From Streptococcus sp. SN-1 (lineage in GTDB: Bacteria > Bacillota > Bacilli > Lactobacillales > Streptococcaceae), in NCBI RefSeq assembly GCF_041154385.1, contig NZ_AP028929.1, positions 682,001 through 746,000 on the forward strand: a DNA stretch of 64,000 bases, given 5' to 3'. Shown here in pieces: positions 9,016-19,476 of the stretch. The first letter of the stretch is position 1. Each line of letters begins with the position of its first letter. Both the position numbers and the translations under genes were made by a program. The notes beneath the pieces are model-generated. The model was given only the letters and a program-made list of their open reading frames with translations. It had not been told where the DNA came from and did no database searches.

Positions 9016-9855
9016 ATGACAAAAGCAGATACGATTTTTAAAGAAAATATTGAACGAATCCTCAAAGACGGTGTCTTTTCTGAGCAGGCTCGTCCCAAGT
9101 ACAAGGATGGGACAGTTGCCAACTCCAAGTATGTAACGGGTGCCTTTGCAGAGTATGACTTGGCAAAAGGGGAATTCCCCATCACAACCTTGCGTCCCAT
9201 TGCCATCAAATCAGCCATCAAGGAAGTCCTTTGGATTTACCAAGACCAGTCCAATAGCTTAGACGTGCTCAATGACAAGTACAATGTCCACTACTGGAAT
9301 GACTGGGAAGTGGGAGATACGGGAACTATTGGTGAGCGTTACGGGGCGGTCGTTAAGAAACACGACATTATCAATAAGCTTCTTAAACAGTTGGAAGCCA
9401 ACCCTTGGAACCGCCGCAATATTATTTCGCTCTGGGATTACCAAGCTTTCGAAGAAACAGAAGGGCTGCTCCCATGCGCCTTTCAGACCATGTTTGATGT
9501 CCGTCGTGTAGATGGGGAGATCTATCTGGATGCGACTTTGACTCAGCGTTCGAATGACATGCTAGTAGCCCACCACATCAATGCTATGCAGTACGTAGCT
9601 CTTCAAATGATGATTGCCAAGCATTTCGGCTGGAAGGTTGGAAAGTTCTTCTACTTTATCAACAACCTCCATATCTATGACAATCAATTTGAACAAGCTC
9701 AGGAATTGCTCCGTCGTGAGCCGTCAAACTGCCAACCTCGTTTGGTTTTGAATGTTCCTGATGGAACTAATTTCTTTGATATCAAAGCAGAAGATTTTGA
9801 GTTGGTGGATTATGACCCTGTCAAACCACAGTTGAAGTTTGATTTAGCTATTTAA
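9016..9855 (+). CDS. thyA: Thymidylate synthase
   Basis: This enzyme converts dUMP to dTMP with methylene-tetrahydrofolate. The 279-residue length is normal for ThyA. The active-site cysteine lies in [13 protein letters not shown], followed by the QRSNDM and HIYDNQ motifs. It has its own TGC-TATACT promoter (near 8980-8987) and a GAGGTGAGAGAG ribosome site before ATG 9016. It is monocistronic, with a shared terminator downstream. Confidence 0.95.
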   Translation: MTKADTIFKENIERILKDGVFSEQARPKYKDGTVANSKYVTGAFAEYDLAKGEFPITTLRPIAIKSAIKEVLWIYQDQSNSLDVLNDKYNVHYWNDWEVGDTGTIGERYGAVVKKHDIINKLLKQLEANPWNRRNIISLWDYQAFEETEGLLPCAFQTMFDVRRVDGEIYLDATLTQRSNDMLVAHHINAMQYVALQMMIAKHFGWKVGKFFYFINNLHIYDNQFEQAQELLRREPSNCQPRLVLNVPDGTNFFDIKAEDFELVDYDPVKPQLKFDLAI

Positions 9856-9867
9856 AAGAATAGAAAA

Positions 9868-9905
9868 AAAGAAGTTGAGATAATGAATCCCAACTTCTTT
9901 TATTT
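9868..9905. terminator. Bidirectional terminator between thyA and the DUF3042 gene
   Basis: Stem AAAGAAGTTG / CAACTTCTTT has a T run on the right for thyA and an A run on the left, which serves the opposite strand gene. Confidence 0.8.
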
Positions 9906-9906
9906 C

Positions 9907-10077
9907 CTAACGTGATACGCGGCGACGAGCTGCTTTTTTACGGTTTTCTTCGATGAAAGCTGCTTTTTGCTCCTCTGGTTCAATCACTTTCTTTTTAAAT
10001 GCGTATACTGCACCTGCAAGTGCAGCGACAGTTCCTGCGACACCTGTTACAAGACCTTTAGCGAATCCTTTAGCCAT
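9907..10077 (-). CDS. Small DUF3042-like membrane-associated protein
   Basis: A 56-codon gene on the minus strand, preceded by a strong AAAGGAGGAAGA ribosome site. The protein begins MAKGFAKGLVTGVAGTVAAL, giving one short glycine/alanine-rich hydrophobic segment (about residues 5-26), then a basic tail ending RRRVSR. This layout matches the small DUF3042 family found across lactic acid bacteria. The function is unknown; the single hydrophobic segment and basic tail suggest a membrane-bound peptide. Confidence 0.8.
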   Translation of the reverse strand: MAKGFAKGLVTGVAGTVAALAGAVYAFKKKVIEPEEQKAAFIEENRKKAARRRVSR

Positions 10078-10197
10078 GAGTCTTCCTCCTTTATATTCTC
10101 AATCAGCCAGCCTCCTCAAGAGGTCACATTTTTCTGACTGACCTTTTTGTGTTATAATAATAGTAACGAAAAAATGGGAATTTTTCAAGGAAAAAAG

Positions 10198-11082
10198 ATG
10201 AAAACAAAAATAATTGTAATCGTTGGACCGACTGCAGTTGGAAAGACAGCCCTTGCCATTGAGGTTGCAAAGCGTTTTAATGGTGAAGTTGTTAGTGGCG
10301 ATAGTCAGCAGGTTTACCGAGGTCTAGATATTGGGACGGCTAAGGCTAGTCCAGAAGAGCAGGCAGCTGTTCCCCATCATTTAATCGATGTTAGAGAGGT
10401 AACCGAGTCTTACTCGGCTTTTGATTTTGTTTCAGAAGCTAAGATGGCTATTGAGGATATTCACAGTCGTGGCAAGCTAGCCATTATCGCTGGTGGGACT
10501 GGACTGTATATCCAGAGCTTGCTTGAAGGCTACCACCTAGGTGGGGAGACTCCCCATGAGGAAATTTTGGCCTATAGGGCTAGCTTGGAGCCTTATACAG
10601 ATGAGGAATTAGCTCATCTTGTGGCGCAAGCAGGCCTTGAAATTCCTCAGTTTAATCGTCGTCGTGCTATGCGTGCCTTGGAAATTGCCCATTTTGGTCA
10701 GGATTTGGAAAATCAAGAGACCTTGTATGAACCACTGATTATCTGCTTGGATGATGAACGTAGTCAACTTTACGAGCGTATTAACCGCCGCGTGGATCTG
10801 ATGTTTGAGGCTGGGCTTTTGGATGAAGCTAAGTGGCTGTTTGAACATTATCCAGATGTTCAAGCTGCTAAAGGCATTGGTTACAAGGAACTCTTTCCCT
10901 ATTTTCGTGGAGAGCAATCCTTGGAGGAAGCTAGTGAGAGTCTCAAACAGGCGACTCGTCGTTTTGCCAAGCGTCAGTTGACCTGGTTCCGTAATCGCAT
11001 GCAGGTCACCTTTTATCAGATTGGAGAATCTGGTGTACAAGACCGCATTTTAAGCCAGATAGAGGAGTTTTTAGATGATTGA
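10198..11082 (+). CDS. miaA: tRNA dimethylallyltransferase
   Basis: MiaA adds a dimethylallyl group to A37 of tRNAs reading UNN codons. The P-loop [11 protein letters not shown] and the [17 protein letters not shown] motif are diagnostic, and the length from the ATG at 10198 (294 residues) is the usual one. That start has an AAGGAAAAA ribosome site; a longer frame from 10147 would begin inside the promoter (TATAAT near 10152) and is rejected. The gene overlaps hflX by eight bases, and the two form an operon with the following genes. Confidence 0.95.
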   Translation: MKTKIIVIVGPTAVGKTALAIEVAKRFNGEVVSGDSQQVYRGLDIGTAKASPEEQAAVPHHLIDVREVTESYSAFDFVSEAKMAIEDIHSRGKLAIIAGGTGLYIQSLLEGYHLGGETPHEEILAYRASLEPYTDEELAHLVAQAGLEIPQFNRRRAMRALEIAHFGQDLENQETLYEPLIICLDDERSQLYERINRRVDLMFEAGLLDEAKWLFEHYPDVQAAKGIGYKELFPYFRGEQSLEEASESLKQATRRFAKRQLTWFRNRMQVTFYQIGESGVQDRILSQIEEFLDD

Positions 11083-12313
11083 AACGGAGAAAAAAGAGGA
11101 ACGCGTCCTGCTCATCGGTGTGGAATTACAGGGTATGGACAATTTTGACCTCTCCATAGAAGAATTGGCCAGTCTAGCTAAGACTGCTGGGGCAGTCGTT
11201 GTAGATAGCTACAGACAAAAACGTGAAAAATATGATTCCAAGACCTTCGTCGGCTCTGGTAAGTTAGAAGAAATTGCGCTCATGGTGGATGCAGAAGAAA
11301 TCACCACTGTCATCGTCAACAACCGTCTGACCCCAAGGCAAAATGTCAATCTAGAAGAAGTTCTGGGTGTTAAGGTCATTGACCGTATGCAGTTGATTCT
11401 GGATATCTTTGCCATGCGGGCTCGAAGCCATGAAGGGAAGCTCCAAGTCCATCTAGCACAACTAAAATATCTCTTGCCTCGCTTGGTTGGTCAGGGGATT
11501 ATGCTCAGTCGTCAGGCAGGGGGAATTGGTTCCCGTGGTCCTGGTGAAAGCCAGCTGGAATTGAACCGTCGTAGTGTTCGCAATCAAATCACGGATATCG
11601 AGCGTCAGCTCAAGGTGGTTGAGAAAAATCGGGCGACAGTCAGAGAAAAACGTTTGGAGTCGAGCACCTTTAAGATTGGTTTGATCGGTTATACCAATGC
11701 TGGGAAGTCAACCATCATGAACACCTTGACCAGTAAGACCCAGTATGAGGCAGACGAGCTCTTTGCGACTCTGGATGCGACGACTAAGAATATCCATCTA
11801 GGGGGCAATCTCCAAGTGACCTTGACAGATACCGTGGGCTTTATCCAGGATTTGCCGACAGAGTTGGTATCCAGTTTCAAGTCAACCTTGGAAGAAAGCA
11901 AACATGTAGACCTTCTGGTTCATGTTATCGATGCCAGCAACCCTTACCACGAAGAGCATGAAAAAACAGTTCTGTCCATCATGAAAGATTTGAACATGGA
12001 GGACATTCCTCGCCTGACCCTGTATAATAAAGCAGATTTGGTGGAGGATTTTACGCCGACCCAAACACCTTATGCTCTGATTTCTGCTAAGTCTGAGGAC
12101 AGTCGTGAGAACTTGCAGGCTCTATTTCTAGAGAAAATCAAGGATATTTTTGAATCCTTTACCCTGCGCGTGCCTTTTTCTAAGTCCTACAAGCTTCATG
12201 ATTTAGAAAGTGTTGCGATTCTGGAAGAACGCGATTATCAGGAAGACAGCGAAGTGATTAGAGGTTACATTTCCGAGAAAAACAAATGGAGGTTAGAAGA
12301 ATTTTATGACTGA
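11075..12313 (+). CDS. hflX: Ribosome-associated GTPase HflX
   Basis: HflX binds the large ribosomal subunit and can split stalled or hibernating ribosomes. The 412-residue protein has the N-terminal HflX domain, a glycine-rich linker ([12 protein letters not shown]), and a GTPase domain with G1 [10 protein letters not shown]3 [10 protein letters not shown] and G4 NKAD. It starts inside the end of miaA and overlaps the next gene by eight bases, so the three are translationally coupled. Confidence 0.93.
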   Translation: MIETEKKEERVLLIGVELQGMDNFDLSIEELASLAKTAGAVVVDSYRQKREKYDSKTFVGSGKLEEIALMVDAEEITTVIVNNRLTPRQNVNLEEVLGVKVIDRMQLILDIFAMRARSHEGKLQVHLAQLKYLLPRLVGQGIMLSRQAGGIGSRGPGESQLELNRRSVRNQITDIERQLKVVEKNRATVREKRLESSTFKIGLIGYTNAGKSTIMNTLTSKTQYEADELFATLDATTKNIHLGGNLQVTLTDTVGFIQDLPTELVSSFKSTLEESKHVDLLVHVIDASNPYHEEHEKTVLSIMKDLNMEDIPRLTLYNKADLVEDFTPTQTPYALISAKSEDSRENLQALFLEKIKDIFESFTLRVPFSKSYKLHDLESVAILEERDYQEDSEVIRGYISEKNKWRLEEFYD

Positions 12314-12929
12314 TATCAAAATATTGGCTCTAAAATATGGGGGCTATACAAGTCTAGACAAGGTCTATCTGGATCAGCTTCTAGCGGATAAAACAGAGCA
12401 GGAGCAGTTGGCTCTTATCACCCCTCCGCCTAGCGTTGTCAATGCTTACTTTGCAGAACTCTACCAGAAAAAGAGTCCTCAAGCTGCGACCGATTATTTT
12501 GCAGAACTCAGTCAGGAATTGAATCTTTACAATGCTGAACCTAGTTTCACCCTAGAAAACAAGCCTTTTATTCGGCTTAATCTGTCTGGCAAATCCTTTG
12601 GTTTTTGTTATGAGAGTGAGGGTCTGGGTCGGATTTTCTCTGAAAATGAAGAGGTTATTTCAGAAGACTTGCTCTTTGAGATTGCACAAATTTTCCCCCA
12701 TCAACTGGTCTTTGAGGAGTCTGGCACGATTTACATGAAGGCTGTCGAGGACGAGGAAATTGTGAACGTGGAGAATCTCACAGCTTTGACTGATTTGGAA
12801 AGCTTGGCTGATGGTCGTAAGCGTCTCAAAGGCTACAGCCAAGAGGATTTACTGCAAGAAGCCACTGCTTTTTCTGGCAAGCGCTATTTCCGATCGGAAA
12901 ACCGCACAGCCATGTTATATATTGATTAA
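12306..12929 (+). CDS. Conserved streptococcal protein of unknown function
   Basis: A 207-residue soluble, acidic protein with no signal peptide, membrane segment or motif I recognise. It begins [20 protein letters not shown] and has a [16 protein letters not shown] segment in the middle. Its start overlaps the hflX stop by eight bases and rnz follows 14 bases later, so it belongs to the miaA-hflX-rnz operon. A role in RNA or translation would be a guess from context only. Confidence 0.75.
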   Translation: MTDIKILALKYGGYTSLDKVYLDQLLADKTEQEQLALITPPPSVVNAYFAELYQKKSPQAATDYFAELSQELNLYNAEPSFTLENKPFIRLNLSGKSFGFCYESEGLGRIFSENEEVISEDLLFEIAQIFPHQLVFEESGTIYMKAVEDEEIVNVENLTALTDLESLADGRKRLKGYSQEDLLQEATAFSGKRYFRSENRTAMLYID

Positions 12930-12943
12930 TTAGAAAGTATCGA

Positions 12944-13873
12944 ATGGATATTCAATTTTTAGGAACGGGGGCAGGTCAGCCCTCTAAAGCCCGCAACGTT
13001 TCAAGTCTCGCCCTGAAACTCTTGGACGAGATTAACGAAGTTTGGCTCTTTGACTGTGGAGAAGGTACGCAAAATCGTATTCTGGAAACCACAATTCGAC
13101 CACGGAAGGTCAGCAAAATCTTTATCACCCACCTACATGGAGACCACATCTTTGGTTTGCCAGGTTTCCTTTCTAGTCGTGCCTTTCAGGCCAATGAAGA
13201 GCAGACAGATTTGGAAATCTATGGACCTCAAGGAATCAAGTCCTTTGTCTTAACCAGTCTTCGTGTGTCAGGTTCTCGTTTGCCCTATCGCATTCATTTC
13301 CATGAGTTTGACCAAGATTCCCTTGGGAAAATCCTTGAAACCGATAAATTCACTGTCTATGCAGAGGAATTGGACCACACTATTTTCTGTGTTGGCTATC
13401 GTATCATTCAAAAGGACTTGGAAGGAACGCTGGATGCTGAAAAACTCAAGGCGGCAGGTGTCCCATTTGGTCCACTTTTTGGAAAAATTAAAAACGGTCA
13501 GGACGTTGTTCTCGAAGACGGTACTGAAATCAAGGCAGCTGACTATATCTCAGCGCCACGTCCTGGTAAGATTATCACCATTCTGGGTGATACCCGAAAA
13601 ACCAATGCCAGTGTGCGTCTAGCTGTTAATGCAGATGTCCTGGTCCATGAATCGACTTATGGCAAGGGTGATGAAAAGATTGCTCGAAATCATGGTCACT
13701 CAACTAACATGCAAGCTGCACAAGTAGCGGTAGAAGCAGGTGCCAAACGCCTCTTACTCAACCACATCAGTGCTCGTTTCCTCTCAAAAGATATCAGCAA
13801 GCTCAAGAAAGATGCGGCTAGTGTTTTTGAAAATGTCCATGTCGTCAAAGACTTGGAAGAAGTAGAAATCTAA
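12944..13873 (+). CDS. rnz: Ribonuclease Z
   Basis: RNase Z cuts the 3' trailer from tRNA precursors that lack an encoded CCA. The 309-residue protein shows the metallo-beta-lactamase zinc motif HLHGDH ([14 protein letters not shown]), the LGDT metal ligand and the C-terminal NHGHST and LNHISARF motifs. It has the usual bacterial length. It lies in the miaA operon, fitting a shared tRNA-processing role. Confidence 0.94.
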   Translation: MDIQFLGTGAGQPSKARNVSSLALKLLDEINEVWLFDCGEGTQNRILETTIRPRKVSKIFITHLHGDHIFGLPGFLSSRAFQANEEQTDLEIYGPQGIKSFVLTSLRVSGSRLPYRIHFHEFDQDSLGKILETDKFTVYAEELDHTIFCVGYRIIQKDLEGTLDAEKLKAAGVPFGPLFGKIKNGQDVVLEDGTEIKAADYISAPRPGKIITILGDTRKTNASVRLAVNADVLVHESTYGKGDEKIARNHGHSTNMQAAQVAVEAGAKRLLLNHISARFLSKDISKLKKDAASVFENVHVVKDLEEVEI

Positions 13874-13893
13874 AAGACTGAGAAAGGAACAGT

Positions 13894-14649
13894 ATGCCTA
13901 CTATTCTCATTACCGGAGCTAGCGGTGGTCTAGCCCAAGAAATGGTCAAACTCCTGCCCAATGACCAACTCATCTTGCTTGGTAGAAATAAGGAAAAATT
14001 AGCTCAACTCTATGGAAACCACCCACAAGCAGAATTGATTGAAATCGATATTACCGATGACTTAGCTCTAGAAACTCTGGTAGCAGACCTCTATGTCCGC
14101 TATGGCAAGATTGATGTTTTGATTAATAATGCTGGTTACGGGATTCTGGAGGAATTTGACCAGATTTCCGACCAAGATATTCATCAGATGTTCGAGGTCA
14201 ATACCTTTGCTTTGATGAATCTGTCTCGTCGCCTTGCGGCTCGAATGAAGGAAAGTCGAAAAGGCCATATCATCAATATCGTTAGCATGGCAGGTTTGAT
14301 TGCTACTGGCAAGTCCAGTCTCTACTCAGCGACCAAGTTTGCGGCCATTGGTTTTTCAAATGCCTTACGCCTCGAACTTATGCCCTATGGAGTCTATGTG
14401 ACAACAGTCAATCCAGGTCCAATCCGTACAGGATTTTTCGACCAGGCCGACCCAGATGGAACCTATCTCAAATCTGTTGAACGCTTCCTGTTGGAAGCAG
14501 ATGCAGTGGCTAAAAAGATTGTCAAGATTATAGGAAAAAACAAACGGGAACTCAATCTCCCGATGTTGTTGAATCTAGCCCATAAATTTTATACCCTCTT
14601 TCCCAAGCTAGCTGATAAGCTGGCAGGGGAAACTTTTAATTATAAGTAA
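13894..14649 (+). CDS. Short-chain dehydrogenase/reductase
   Basis: A 251-residue classical SDR oxidoreductase. The nucleotide-binding motif TGASGGLA is at the N-terminus, NNAG is at about residues 88-91, and the catalytic Ser and YxxxK are in SMAGL...SLYSATKFA. The substrate cannot be read from the sequence. It is the last gene of the miaA-hflX-rnz operon (20 bases after rnz, AGAAAGGA ribosome site) and ends at a strong terminator. Confidence 0.85.
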   Translation: MPTILITGASGGLAQEMVKLLPNDQLILLGRNKEKLAQLYGNHPQAELIEIDITDDLALETLVADLYVRYGKIDVLINNAGYGILEEFDQISDQDIHQMFEVNTFALMNLSRRLAARMKESRKGHIINIVSMAGLIATGKSSLYSATKFAAIGFSNALRLELMPYGVYVTTVNPGPIRTGFFDQADPDGTYLKSVERFLLEADAVAKKIVKIIGKNKRELNLPMLLNLAHKFYTLFPKLADKLAGETFNYK

Positions 14650-14650
14650 A

Positions 14651-14694
14651 AAGAACCAATATGAAGGTTGTTGCTAGCCTACATATTGGTTCTT
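14651..14694. terminator. Rho-independent terminator between the SDR gene and cpsY
   Basis: A 12-bp perfect stem AAGAACCAATAT / ATATTGGTTCTT lies between two convergent genes and can serve both. Confidence 0.75.
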
Positions 14695-14702
14695 ATCATT
14701 TC

Positions 14703-15611
14703 TCAACTATCAAACTGGACTTCTTCTAGGAGATAGTCGATAAAGCGTTCGCCCATCTTAGATAGGCTGGTTTTCTCATGCTGGATATAGACCAGCTCAA
14801 TGGGGTCATCAATATCCAATGGGATGGAAACGATATTGTCTCCGTTGAGGTTGCTGTTCAAAATCCCTGTCGCAATGGTATAACCATCCAAACCAATCAA
14901 GAGATTAAAGAGGGTAGCACGGTCGCTGACAACGATGGATTTCTTGTGGTGTTCTTGGGAAAGGATCTCCTCTGAGAAGTAGAAGGAGTTGTGCGTCCCT
15001 TGGTCATAGCTGAGATAAGGGAAGTTTTCTAAATCAGATAGTTTCACCTTGTCTTTTTTTGCCAGAGGATTGGTCTTGCTGACAAAGATATGGGGCTGGG
15101 CTGTGAAGAGATGGTGAGCCAGCAGGTGGTTGTCATCCAGCATTTTGGTTAAAACATCACGGTTGTAGCTGTTAAAAAATAGGACACCGACCTCACTACG
15201 GAAGTTCTTGACGTCGTCAATAATCTCCCAAGTACGAGTTTCACGAAGGAAGAGCTCGTATTTCTCCATATCACTTTTCTTGAGTAGAGAAACAAAGGCA
15301 TTGACCACAAAGGCATAGTGCTGGGAGGAAACGCTAAAGAGTTCGCGGTGGGCGACAGGATTTTTATAGCGTTCTTCCAGAAGCTGGGTTTGCTCGACAA
15401 CTTGACGGGCATAGGAGAGAAACTCCATGCCATCACGGGTCAAGGTGATACCCTTGGGATTGCGGATAAAGATTTCAATGCCCATTTCATTTTCCAAATC
15501 TCTCACAGCATTGGAAAGACTCGGTTGAGTGATAAAGAGTTGCTTGGCTGCCTCATTCATGGAGCCAGTTTCGACGATTTTGATAATATAGTGTAATTGT
15601 TGAATTCTCAT
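14703..15611 (-). CDS. cpsY: LysR-family regulator, CpsY/MtaR type
   Basis: A 302-residue LysR-type transcription factor. The winged helix-turn-helix is N-terminal (MRIQQLHYIIKIVETGSMNE, with SLSNAVRDLE as recognition helix), followed by a periplasmic-binding-protein-like effector domain. The N-terminus looks like CpsY of S. iniae and MtaR of group B streptococcus, which control methionine uptake and surface polysaccharide genes. The start at 15611 is the family's conserved MRIQQLHYI; a longer frame to 15698 would run through the promoter region and add an atypical tail. Targets here are unknown. It is divergent from the yqgQ-like gene. Confidence 0.85.
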   Translation of the reverse strand: MRIQQLHYIIKIVETGSMNEAAKQLFITQPSLSNAVRDLENEMGIEIFIRNPKGITLTRDGMEFLSYARQVVEQTQLLEERYKNPVAHRELFSVSSQHYAFVVNAFVSLLKKSDMEKYELFLRETRTWEIIDDVKNFRSEVGVLFFNSYNRDVLTKMLDDNHLLAHHLFTAQPHIFVSKTNPLAKKDKVKLSDLENFPYLSYDQGTHNSFYFSEEILSQEHHKKSIVVSDRATLFNLLIGLDGYTIATGILNSNLNGDNIVSIPLDIDDPIELVYIQHEKTSLSKMGERFIDYLLEEVQFDS

Positions 15612-15721
15612 GTTTTTATTGTACCACACTTGCGTCAGAATCGCCAAGGAAGATAGGGAAATCAGGGGAGTGTGTGGGTCTCTTCTTGAAAAAAACACAA
15701 AAATTTGCTAGAATGAGTCTT

Positions 15722-15943
15722 ATGAAAACATTCTATGATGTGCAGCAATTCCTCAAACGATTTGGTATTATTGTTTACATGGGAAAACGCTTATATGATA
15801 TTGAACTGATGAAGTTGGAACTCTCTCGAATTTACGATGCAGGGTTGATGGATAAACTAGACTATCTAGAAGCAGAAGCGGTTCTTCGCAGGGAGCACAA
15901 GGTAGAATTGGATTATATTGAGAAAAATGGAGAAAAGAACTAA
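15722..15943 (+). CDS. yqgQ: YqgQ-like small protein (DUF910)
   Basis: A 73-residue protein, MKTFYDVQQFLKRFGIIVYM at its start, matching the helical YqgQ/DUF910 family of Firmicutes, which is probably a nucleic-acid-binding or adaptor fold of unknown role. The ATG at 15722 is preferred because upstream in-frame starts precede the likely promoter (TAGAAT near 15709). The stop overlaps the start of the rhodanese-like gene (TAATG), so the two are translationally coupled. Confidence 0.8.
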   Translation: MKTFYDVQQFLKRFGIIVYMGKRLYDIELMKLELSRIYDAGLMDKLDYLEAEAVLRREHKVELDYIEKNGEKN

Positions 15944-16326
15944 TGGTTACTTGGATTTTGTGGGCACTTATACTAGCAATGTTGGCGTGGATGGGCTTTA
16001 ACTATCTTCGTATTCGCCGTGCGGCTAAAATTGTAGACAATGAGGAGTTTGAAGCCTTGATTCGTACGGGTCAATTGATTGATTTGCGCGATCCAGCAGA
16101 ATTCCACAGAAAACATATCCTTGGTGCTCGCAATATTCCTTCAAGTCAGTTGAAGACTAGTCTTGCAGCCCTTCGTAAAGATAAACCTGTCCTTCTTTAC
16201 GAAAATCAACGTGCGCAACGTGTGACAAATGCGGCCCTTTACTTGAAAAAACAAGGTTTTTCTGAGATTTATATCCTTTCTTATGGTTTGGATTCTTGGA
16301 AAGGGAAAGTTAAAGTTGAGAAATAA
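15943..16326 (+). CDS. Membrane-anchored rhodanese-like protein lacking the catalytic cysteine
   Basis: A 127-residue protein with one N-terminal membrane segment (about residues 3-22) and a rhodanese domain (LIDLRDPAEFHRKHILGARNIP). In active rhodaneses the loop after the strand VLLY carries a cysteine; here it reads VLLYENQRAQR, so the sulfur-accepting residue is absent and a sulfurtransferase role is unlikely. It may be a protein-binding or sensing domain. It is coupled to the preceding yqgQ-like gene by a one-base overlap. Confidence 0.85.
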   Translation: MVTWILWALILAMLAWMGFNYLRIRRAAKIVDNEEFEALIRTGQLIDLRDPAEFHRKHILGARNIPSSQLKTSLAALRKDKPVLLYENQRAQRVTNAALYLKKQGFSEIYILSYGLDSWKGKVKVEK

Positions 16327-16359
16327 GAAAACGAGCTTGGATGTTTCCGATCTCATTTT

Positions 16360-17085
16360 TTAACCACTTTTTCTGAGAAAGTCACGAATGCTTGCCAATT
16401 CTTCTGAGTTTAGGGGACGATAGTCTCCTGCTTGAAGATTCTCATCCAAGCTCCAAGGTCCAAAATGGGTGCGTTTGAGGGATGTCACCTTGACACCAAC
16501 TGATAGGAACATTTTCTTGACCTGATGAAATTTTCCTTCTGAAATGGTGATGGAGGCTTGACTGAGGGAAGGACTTGCAGATAGAATCTCTAGTCTTGCA
16601 GGTTTACAGATAGTGCCATCTAAAAAGACAATTCCTTTTTGAAAGGCTTGGATATGGTCAGGTGTCAGAAGTCCATTAACCTCAACTTGGTAGGTTTTAT
16701 CGACATGATATTGGGGATGGAGGAGCTGAAAGCCCAAAGGTCCGTTGTCGGTCAAGAGGAGGAGTCCTGTCGTATCTCGGTCCAGTCGGCCGATAGCATA
16801 GAGCTTGTCAGACTGGATGTCAGGCGGAAGGAGGTCCATGACGGTTGGAAGTTTCTTGTCTTTGTTGGCTGTAACGACACCAGCAGGTTTATGAAGCATA
16901 AGATAGGTGTGCTCATAGCCTTGAATGATTTGGCCCCGAAAGAGGAGCTCCTGTAGACCTGTATCGATATTTTGAGCTAGGGAGTGGGCTGGGCGACCAT
17001 CGACGAGAATGTCCCCTTTGAGTAAGGCTTGTTTCATGGCCTTTCGGCTGATTTTTTCTTGAGCTAATAAATTATCTAAACGCAT
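16360..17085 (-). CDS. rsuA: Ribosomal small-subunit pseudouridine synthase, RsuA/RluB family
   Basis: A 241-residue enzyme that isomerises a uridine in rRNA, probably U516 of 16S rRNA. An N-terminal S4 RNA-binding domain (MRLDNLLAQEKISRKAM) is followed by the catalytic motif GRLDRDTTGLLLLT, whose Asp is the nucleophile. The short, compact form with this motif points to RsuA rather than the longer RluB. The gene is alone on the minus strand between two plus-strand units. Confidence 0.88.
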   Translation of the reverse strand: MRLDNLLAQEKISRKAMKQALLKGDILVDGRPAHSLAQNIDTGLQELLFRGQIIQGYEHTYLMLHKPAGVVTANKDKKLPTVMDLLPPDIQSDKLYAIGRLDRDTTGLLLLTDNGPLGFQLLHPQYHVDKTYQVEVNGLLTPDHIQAFQKGIVFLDGTICKPARLEILSASPSLSQASITISEGKFHQVKKMFLSVGVKVTSLKRTHFGPWSLDENLQAGDYRPLNSEELASIRDFLRKSG

Positions 17086-17246
17086 ACTGTGCTTATCTTA
17101 TCATAAGTCGCTTGCTTTGAAAAGGCTTGACGTGAAAAGAAAAGCAGAGTGAAAACATTTACACTTGCTTGAGTTATGTTATTTACTTGAAAATATGGTA
17201 TAATTGCTCAGTTAGAAAATAAATTTTGAATATTATAGAGGAAATC

Positions 17247-19088
17247 ATGACAAAATTAAGAGAAGATATCCGTAACATTGCGATTATCGCCCACGTTGAC
17301 CACGGTAAAACAACCCTCGTTGACGAATTATTGAAACAATCAGAAACGCTTGATGCACGTACTGAATTGGCAGAGCGTGCTATGGACTCAAACGATATCG
17401 AAAAAGAGCGTGGAATTACCATCCTTGCTAAAAATACAGCCGTTGCCTACAACGGAACTCGTATCAACATCATGGACACACCAGGACACGCGGACTTTGG
17501 TGGAGAAGTTGAGCGTATCATGAAAATGGTTGACGGTGTTGTTTTGGTCGTAGATGCCTACGAAGGAACAATGCCACAGACTCGTTTCGTATTGAAAAAA
17601 GCTTTGGAACAAGACCTTGTCCCAATCGTTGTTGTTAACAAAATCGATAAACCATCAGCTCGTCCAGCAGAAGTAGTGGACGAAGTCTTGGAACTTTTCA
17701 TCGAGCTTGGTGCAGATGACGACCAGCTTGACTTCCCAGTGGTGTATGCTTCAGCAATCAACGGAACTTCTTCATTGTCAGATGACCCAGCTGACCAAGA
17801 AGCGACTATGGCACCAATCTTTGACACGATTATTGACCACATCCCAGCTCCAGTAGATAACTCAGATGAGCCTTTACAGTTCCAAGTATCACTTTTGGAC
17901 TACAACGACTTCGTTGGACGTATCGGTATCGGTCGTGTCTTCCGTGGTACTGTTAAGGTTGGGGATCAAGTTACCCTTTCTAAACTTGACGGCACAACTA
18001 AAAACTTCCGTGTTACAAAACTCTTCGGTTTCTTTGGTTTGGAACGTCGTGAAATCCAAGAAGCAAAAGCAGGTGACTTGATTGCCGTTTCAGGTATGGA
18101 AGATATCTTTGTCGGTGAAACCATTACTCCGACAGATGCAGTAGAAGCTCTTCCAATCCTACACATCGATGAACCAACTCTTCAAATGACTTTCTTGGTC
18201 AACAACTCACCATTTGCTGGTAAAGAAGGTAAATGGGTAACTTCTCGTAAGGTGGAAGAACGCTTGCAGGCAGAATTGCAAACAGACGTTTCCCTTCGTG
18301 TTGACCCAACTGATTCACCAGATAAATGGACTGTTTCAGGACGTGGAGAATTGCACTTGTCAATCCTTATCGAAACAATGCGTCGTGAGGGATATGAACT
18401 TCAAGTATCTCGTCCAGAGGTTATCGTAAAAGAAATCGATGGTGTGAAATGCGAACCATTTGAACGTGTTCAAATCGACACTCCAGAAGAATACCAAGGG
18501 TCTGTTATCCAAAGCCTTTCTGAACGTAAGGGTGAAATGTTGGATATGATTTCAACTGGTAATGGTCAAACTCGTTTGGTCTTCCTTGTTCCAGCGCGTG
18601 GTTTGATCGGATACTCAACTGAATTCTTGTCAATGACTCGTGGTTACGGTATCATGAACCATACCTTCGACCAATACCTGCCATTGATTCCAGGGGAAAT
18701 TGGTGGTCGTCACCGCGGTGCCCTTGTTTCTATCGATGCTGGTAAGGCTACAACTTACTCAATCATGTCTATCGAAGAACGTGGTACAATCTTTGTCAAC
18801 CCAGGTACTGAGGTTTACGAAGGAATGATCATCGGTGAAAACTCTCGTGAAAACGATTTGACAGTTAACATCACTAAGGCGAAACAAATGACCAACGTTC
18901 GTTCAGCTACTAAGGACCAAACAGCTGTTATCAAGACACCTCGTATCTTGACACTTGAAGAGTCTCTTGAGTTCTTGAACGACGATGAGTACATGGAAGT
19001 AACTCCTGAGTCTATCCGTTTGCGTAAACAAATCCTTAACAAGGCAGAGCGTGAGAAAGCTAACAAGAAGAAAAAATCAGCTGAATAA
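17247..19088 (+). CDS. typA: Ribosome-associated GTPase TypA/BipA
   Basis: A 613-residue translational GTPase related to EF-G, involved in 50S assembly and stress and cold adaptation. The G1 motif [11 protein letters not shown]3 DTPGHADF and G4 NKID are intact. The C-terminal TypA-specific region is also intact, with [10 protein letters not shown] and the GRHRGALVS segment. The ATG at 17247 follows an AGAGGAAA ribosome site; the seven codons upstream are rejected. Promoter: TATAAT near 17199. A small membrane protein gene follows 19 bases later. Confidence 0.95.
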   Translation: MTKLREDIRNIAIIAHVDHGKTTLVDELLKQSETLDARTELAERAMDSNDIEKERGITILAKNTAVAYNGTRINIMDTPGHADFGGEVERIMKMVDGVVLVVDAYEGTMPQTRFVLKKALEQDLVPIVVVNKIDKPSARPAEVVDEVLELFIELGADDDQLDFPVVYASAINGTSSLSDDPADQEATMAPIFDTIIDHIPAPVDNSDEPLQFQVSLLDYNDFVGRIGIGRVFRGTVKVGDQVTLSKLDGTTKNFRVTKLFGFFGLERREIQEAKAGDLIAVSGMEDIFVGETITPTDAVEALPILHIDEPTLQMTFLVNNSPFAGKEGKWVTSRKVEERLQAELQTDVSLRVDPTDSPDKWTVSGRGELHLSILIETMRREGYELQVSRPEVIVKEIDGVKCEPFERVQIDTPEEYQGSVIQSLSERKGEMLDMISTGNGQTRLVFLVPARGLIGYSTEFLSMTRGYGIMNHTFDQYLPLIPGEIGGRHRGALVSIDAGKATTYSIMSIEERGTIFVNPGTEVYEGMIIGENSRENDLTVNITKAKQMTNVRSATKDQTAVIKTPRILTLEESLEFLNDDEYMEVTPESIRLRKQILNKAEREKANKKKKSAE

Positions 19089-19107
19089 GAGCTAGAAAGA
19101 GATAAAG

Positions 19108-19362
19108 ATGGTTTATTTAATCATAGGACTCCTCTTATTACTACTCTATGTATTTGCGACACCAGAAAGCATTAAAGGGACAGTCAATATTGTCCTTGTC
19201 GTCTTTGCTTTTGTAGCACTCTTGATTTTACTCATGCTGTCTGTTCTGCAAATCTTTCAGCTACCGACAGAATTCTTTATCGCAATCGCTATGCTCTTCC
19301 TAGCATACTTTAGCTTACGAGATATTACCCTCATGTCGGTCAGTAAAAACAAAAGAAGATAA
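19108..19362 (+). CDS. Small membrane protein of unknown function
   Basis: An 84-residue protein that is almost all hydrophobic, with three predicted membrane segments (about 3-17, 26-48 and 56-70) and a basic C-terminal tail (SKNKRR). It is likely transcribed with typA, since the gap is 19 bases and the terminator lies after this gene. No family recognised. Confidence 0.75.
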   Translation: MVYLIIGLLLLLLYVFATPESIKGTVNIVLVVFAFVALLILLMLSVLQIFQLPTEFFIAIAMLFLAYFSLRDITLMSVSKNKRR

Positions 19363-19387
19363 AAAGAGAGTTTTGGCTCTCTTTTTG
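19361..19387 (+). terminator. Rho-independent terminator after the typA operon
   Basis: Stem AAAGAGAG / CTCTCTTT with a TTTTGG loop, running into TTTTT. Confidence 0.8.
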
Positions 19388-19476
19388 CTTGTTAGAATGC
19401 TGAATCTGAGCATTTTCATTTAGAATTATTTCCATAAAAATGGTAAAATAGTAGGAGTAGAAATGGAGTTTGAGAC

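Noticed and set aside
9953..10141. A 62-codon plus-strand frame between thyA and miaA
   Set aside because: The real gene is on the opposite strand (9907-10077), with a strong ribosome site and a known small-protein pattern.
15612..15698. N-terminal extension of the CpsY regulator
   Set aside because: The extra 29 residues have no similarity to LysR proteins and cover the upstream promoter region; the conserved start is MRIQQLHYI at 15611.
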